A stretch of DNA of 8,773 bases. It comes from Comamonadaceae bacterium (GTDB lineage Bacteria; Pseudomonadota; Gammaproteobacteria; Burkholderiales; Burkholderiaceae_C). A model generated the notes under the pieces. It ran no database searches, was not told the origin of the DNA, and saw only the letters and a program-made list of their open reading frames with translations. The translations under genes were made by a program, and so were the position numbers. The stretch is from the NCBI GenBank assembly GCA_947454695.1, contig CANGMW010000099.1, forward strand, positions 1-8,773, in the 5' to 3' direction. Within the stretch, counting starts at the first letter, position 1. The number at the start of each line of letters is the position of its first letter. Shown piece after piece: positions 6,402 through 8,773 of this stretch.

Positions 6402-8069
6402 ATGCTGACCCCTGTCAAAACAGAACAGACCCTGACCGTGCACAACCCGGTGGGTTACCCGCCAAAAATATCGCGCAAGAATGCCGCCGCGCGCTTGGAG
6501 TCTTTGGATGGCAAAACCATCTACCTGGTGGACAGCCGCTTTGACGATTCGATCGAGCTGCTCAAACAAGTGCAGGCCTGGTTTGCCCGAAAGATGCCCG
6601 GCGTCACCACCGAGCTGCGCTCCATGGCCAGCTACTACGGCAAGGATGACCCGGAACTCTGGAACGAAATCAAAACCAAGGGACACGCCGCCATTCTTGG
6701 CGTGGGTCACTGCAGCACCTGTGCCCCGGCCGTATCCACCCACGCCATCACGCTGGAATCGCAATACGGTGTCCCCACTGTGGCTATCCACACCGACAAA
6801 TTTGTGAAAGTGGTTCAGTCCGTCACCCGCATGGGCGGCTTGCCTCAGGCGCCGCTGGTGTTCGTGCCGCAACCGGTGATGGGCAAAACCGAGGCTGAAC
6901 TTCGCGCTTATGTTGAGGGCTTGGACCCCTTCACCGGTCAGCCCGTCATGCAAGAAATCATTGACGGCCTCACCAAGGGACTGGGCGCAGGTCTGTCCAG
7001 TGATGAACCCTATGCCCGCAGCACGCCGCGCTTGGTTGAACCCGACACCGAAGCCAGCCTGCGCGCCCTGTTTGAGAAAAATCTCTGGACGGATCACCTG
7101 CCGATTGTCTTGCCCACCGAAGAACGCGTGGCCGCCATGCTGGCAGGCACGAGCCGCAAGCCTGACGAGGTGGTGGGTCGCATGCAGCCCACGCCCAACC
7201 GAGGACTGTGGGAATACACGGTGGAAAAAGTCGCAGTCAACGCGGTCATGGCAGGGGCCAGCCCGGAGTACTTCCCCATCATTCTGGCCTTGGCCGCCAC
7301 CGGCATTTCAGCGCGTGGCTCCACGTCGAGTTCTGCGTCGGTCATGAGCGTGGTCAACGGCCCGATCCGCCAAGAGATCGGCATGAACTGCGGCATTGGC
7401 GCCATGGGGCCCTACAACCATGCCAACGCCACCATCGGTCGCGCTTATGGGCTGCTCTCGCAAAACCTGCAGGGTGGCTCGGTGCCCAACGAGACCTTCA
7501 TGGGCTCACTGGGCAACAACTACACCTACAACGGCATCACCTTCGCGGAAAACGAAGAACGCAGCCCGTGGGAGCCGCTTCATGTGCAAAAAGGTTTTGA
7601 CAAGGACGCCAGCACGGTCACCGTGTTCCACGGCTGCCGCTCCACCACATTCAATTTGGGTCTGCGTCAAAAATACTGGCGGGAGCACGTCAAGGACATG
7701 CTCATGGGCACCGATGCCATCACACCACCGGTGCTGCTCCTTGACCCCATCACCGCCCGCCAATTCATCGACCGCGGCGGCTTTGACACCAAAGCCAAGC
7801 TGATCCGTTGGTTGCATGAAACTGCCGAGATGCCCGCGGGTCGCTACTGGGATTTGCAGCTGGTTCAAAACTACATCTACACGCGTGCTGTGGTGGGAGA
7901 CACACACTCGCCCAAGGCCAAATACGTCGGACTGCCGGATGATCAGTTGATCCGCATTTTTGAGGAGTCCGACATCAACGTGGTGGTCGTGGGCGGCGAG
8001 TCCAATGGTTACTGGCAAATGATGGGCGCACGCCACATGGCCACCGTGTCTGTGGATGCGTGGCGGTGA
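6402..8069 (+). CDS. UGSC/GrdB-like redox protein with Cys-Ser-Thr-Cys in place of the selenocysteine motif
   Basis: A 555-residue cytoplasmic protein without signal or membrane segments. An N-terminal alpha/beta domain begins near KTIYLVDSRFDDS (38-50) and carries GVGHCSTCAPAVSTHAITLE at about 100-119, followed by GVPTVAIHTDKFVKVV. The layout of CxxC, then His, then LE, then a GxPTV strand matches the UGSC-motif proteins and the UxxC region of glycine reductase subunit GrdB. Here Cys104 (TGC) stands where selenocysteine would be and Cys107 is the resolving partner. No in-frame TGA is present, so it is a cysteine form. A second domain starts near residue 263, with NGPIRQEIGMNCGIGAMGPY at 319-338, AENEERSPWEPLHVQKGF at 382-399 and a final VVVVGGESNGYW; Cys330 and Cys412 lie there. 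An alternative start at 6393 adds three residues. Its stop overlaps the start of the reductase gene (GTGA). The reaction is unknown; thiol-based reductive chemistry is inferred. The family link is by motif reading only. Confidence 0.8.
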   Translation: MLTPVKTEQTLTVHNPVGYPPKISRKNAAARLESLDGKTIYLVDSRFDDSIELLKQVQAWFARKMPGVTTELRSMASYYGKDDPELWNEIKTKGHAAILGVGHCSTCAPAVSTHAITLESQYGVPTVAIHTDKFVKVVQSVTRMGGLPQAPLVFVPQPVMGKTEAELRAYVEGLDPFTGQPVMQEIIDGLTKGLGAGLSSDEPYARSTPRLVEPDTEASLRALFEKNLWTDHLPIVLPTEERVAAMLAGTSRKPDEVVGRMQPTPNRGLWEYTVEKVAVNAVMAGASPEYFPIILALAATGISARGSTSSSASVMSVVNGPIRQEIGMNCGIGAMGPYNHANATIGRAYGLLSQNLQGGSVPNETFMGSLGNNYTYNGITFAENEERSPWEPLHVQKGFDKDASTVTVFHGCRSTTFNLGLRQKYWREHVKDMLMGTDAITPPVLLLDPITARQFIDRGGFDTKAKLIRWLHETAEMPAGRYWDLQLVQNYIYTRAVVGDTHSPKAKYVGLPDDQLIRIFEESDINVVVVGGESNGYWQMMGARHMATVSVDAWR

Positions 8070-8773
8070 GCACCGAGTCCCTGCGCGCGTTTGACGTCGC
8101 CGTGATGGGTGCCGGCGTAGCCGGTCTGACTGCGGCCAAGGTGGCCGCACAAGCGGGCCTGTCCGTGATGGTGATCGAGCGCATGGGCGCAGGCGGCCAA
8201 GTGATGACGGTAGAGCATGTGGCCAATTTCCCGGCTTACCCTGAAGGCATCAGTGGGTATGACCTGGGCCCGCTCTTGCAAGAAGCTGCCGAGGACGCCG
8301 GCGCGGCGTTCATGCTGGACGAAGTCGAGTCATTACAGGCCTCTGATGCGGGCTACACCTTATCGTGCACCTCGGAAACTGTTTGGGCACGCGCGGTCAT
8401 CCTCGCTTGCGGTTCACGGCGTCGTGCGCTCGGTGTACCCGGTGAGACCGAACTGGCGGGCAAAGGCGTATCGCATTGCGCCAGCTGTGATGGTCCGCTG
8501 TTCCAGGGCGATGCCGTGCTGGTGGTGGGTGGCGGTGATTCGGGCCTGAGCGAAGCTTTGGTTTTGTCCCGTTTTGCAAGCGAGGTGCTGGTGGTGTTTC
8601 GGGAAAAACAACCCATCGCGCAGGCCTACCTGGTCGACGCGGTAACACAACAAGCCAACATCAAGTTGCTGGCCTCCACAGAACTCACAGAAATCACGGG
8701 TGATGCCGCCGGGGTCACCGGGGTCGTGCTGCGTGGTGACAACGGGTTGACCTCTGTGCGCGTACGCGGCGTG
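8066..8773 (+). CDS. Thioredoxin-reductase-like FAD disulfide oxidoreductase, N-terminal part (runs off the window)
   Basis: The frame is open from a GTG at 8066 to the window end (236 codons) and the GTG overlaps the upstream TGA as GTGA. The protein reads as a low-molecular-weight thioredoxin reductase: FAD-binding GAGVAG at 15-20, GGQVMTVEHVANFP at 43-56, ILACGSRRRALGVPGE at 112-127, the redox-active pair Cys138 and Cys141 in SHCASCDGPLF, and a second dinucleotide fold GGGDSG at 155-160 followed by ASEVLVVFREKQPI. In NADPH-dependent enzymes the last region reads HRRxxxR; here it is FREKQPI, so the residues that hold the 2'-phosphate are absent. It is probably the electron-delivery partner of the CSTC protein, directly or through a thioredoxin. 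The C-terminal FAD-binding end lies outside the window. It could be a NADH- or ferredoxin-linked variant rather than true TrxB. Confidence 0.9.
   Translation, partial: MSTESLRAFDVAVMGAGVAGLTAAKVAAQAGLSVMVIERMGAGGQVMTVEHVANFPAYPEGISGYDLGPLLQEAAEDAGAAFMLDEVESLQASDAGYTLSCTSETVWARAVILACGSRRRALGVPGETELAGKGVSHCASCDGPLFQGDAVLVVGGGDSGLSEALVLSRFASEVLVVFREKQPIAQAYLVDAVTQQANIKLLASTELTEITGDAAGVTGVVLRGDNGLTSVRVRGV

Noticed and set aside
6711..6722. Selenocysteine insertion in the CSTC protein
   Set aside because: Both outer codons are normal cysteine codons (TGC and TGT), and the frame has no internal TGA, so no recoding is needed.
5736..7097. Long open frame of 453 codons on the minus strand across the aldo/keto reductase and CSTC genes
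   Set aside because: It is antisense to two genes with clear family motifs, crosses their boundary, and its translation shows no recognisable domain. It is a by-product of GC-rich codon use.
8353..8653. Short minus-strand open frames near the right end
   Set aside because: They lie opposite the flavoprotein frame that carries FAD, CxxC and second nucleotide-binding motifs.
1..8773. CRISPR array, tRNA, rRNA, insertion sequence or integrase
   Set aside because: No regularly spaced repeats, no cloverleaf-like RNA gene, no transposase-like protein and no flanking terminal repeats were seen on either strand.

Overview
The window looks like a chromosomal piece of a beta-proteobacterium of the order Burkholderiales, most likely family Comamonadaceae (Polaromonas, Rhodoferax, Limnohabitans or Acidovorax type). 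This rests on the GC-rich codon use, a Bug-type (TctC) solute receptor, and the leftward order yebC - purD - acyltransferase - hemF - nadD, which I recall as conserved in that family. Species and genus cannot be settled by eye.

Region 1 (1-4042, minus strand) is housekeeping. From right to left it holds yebC, purD, a small PlsC-like acyltransferase, hemF and the 5' part of nadD. The last three genes are tightly packed: the acyltransferase stop overlaps the hemF start (ATGA), and the likely nadD start lies inside the end of hemF. The yebC-purD gap holds an imperfect palindrome resembling the REP-like repeats scattered through these genomes.

Region 2 (4043-4308) is the intergenic space between divergently transcribed blocks. 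It carries a candidate yebC promoter, a LysR-type dyad (ATCT-N7-AGAT), a repeated AGCAG/CTGCT motif and a strong Shine-Dalgarno sequence for the rightward block.

Region 3 (4309-8773, plus strand) is an accessory operon of four genes that touch or nearly touch one another: a Tat-exported Bug/TctC receptor, an aldo/keto reductase, a 555-residue protein with a CSTC redox motif set in a UGSC/GrdB-like context, and a thioredoxin-reductase-like flavoprotein cut by the window edge. The operon is the most interesting part. A GrdB/UGSC-like protein that uses cysteine instead of selenocysteine, translationally coupled to a flavoprotein disulfide reductase, suggests a reductive cleavage or reduction system for a small organic molecule, whose uptake or sensing would start with the receptor. 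The substrate is unknown. The flavoprotein lacks the usual NADPH-binding HRRxxxR residues, so its electron donor may not be NADPH.
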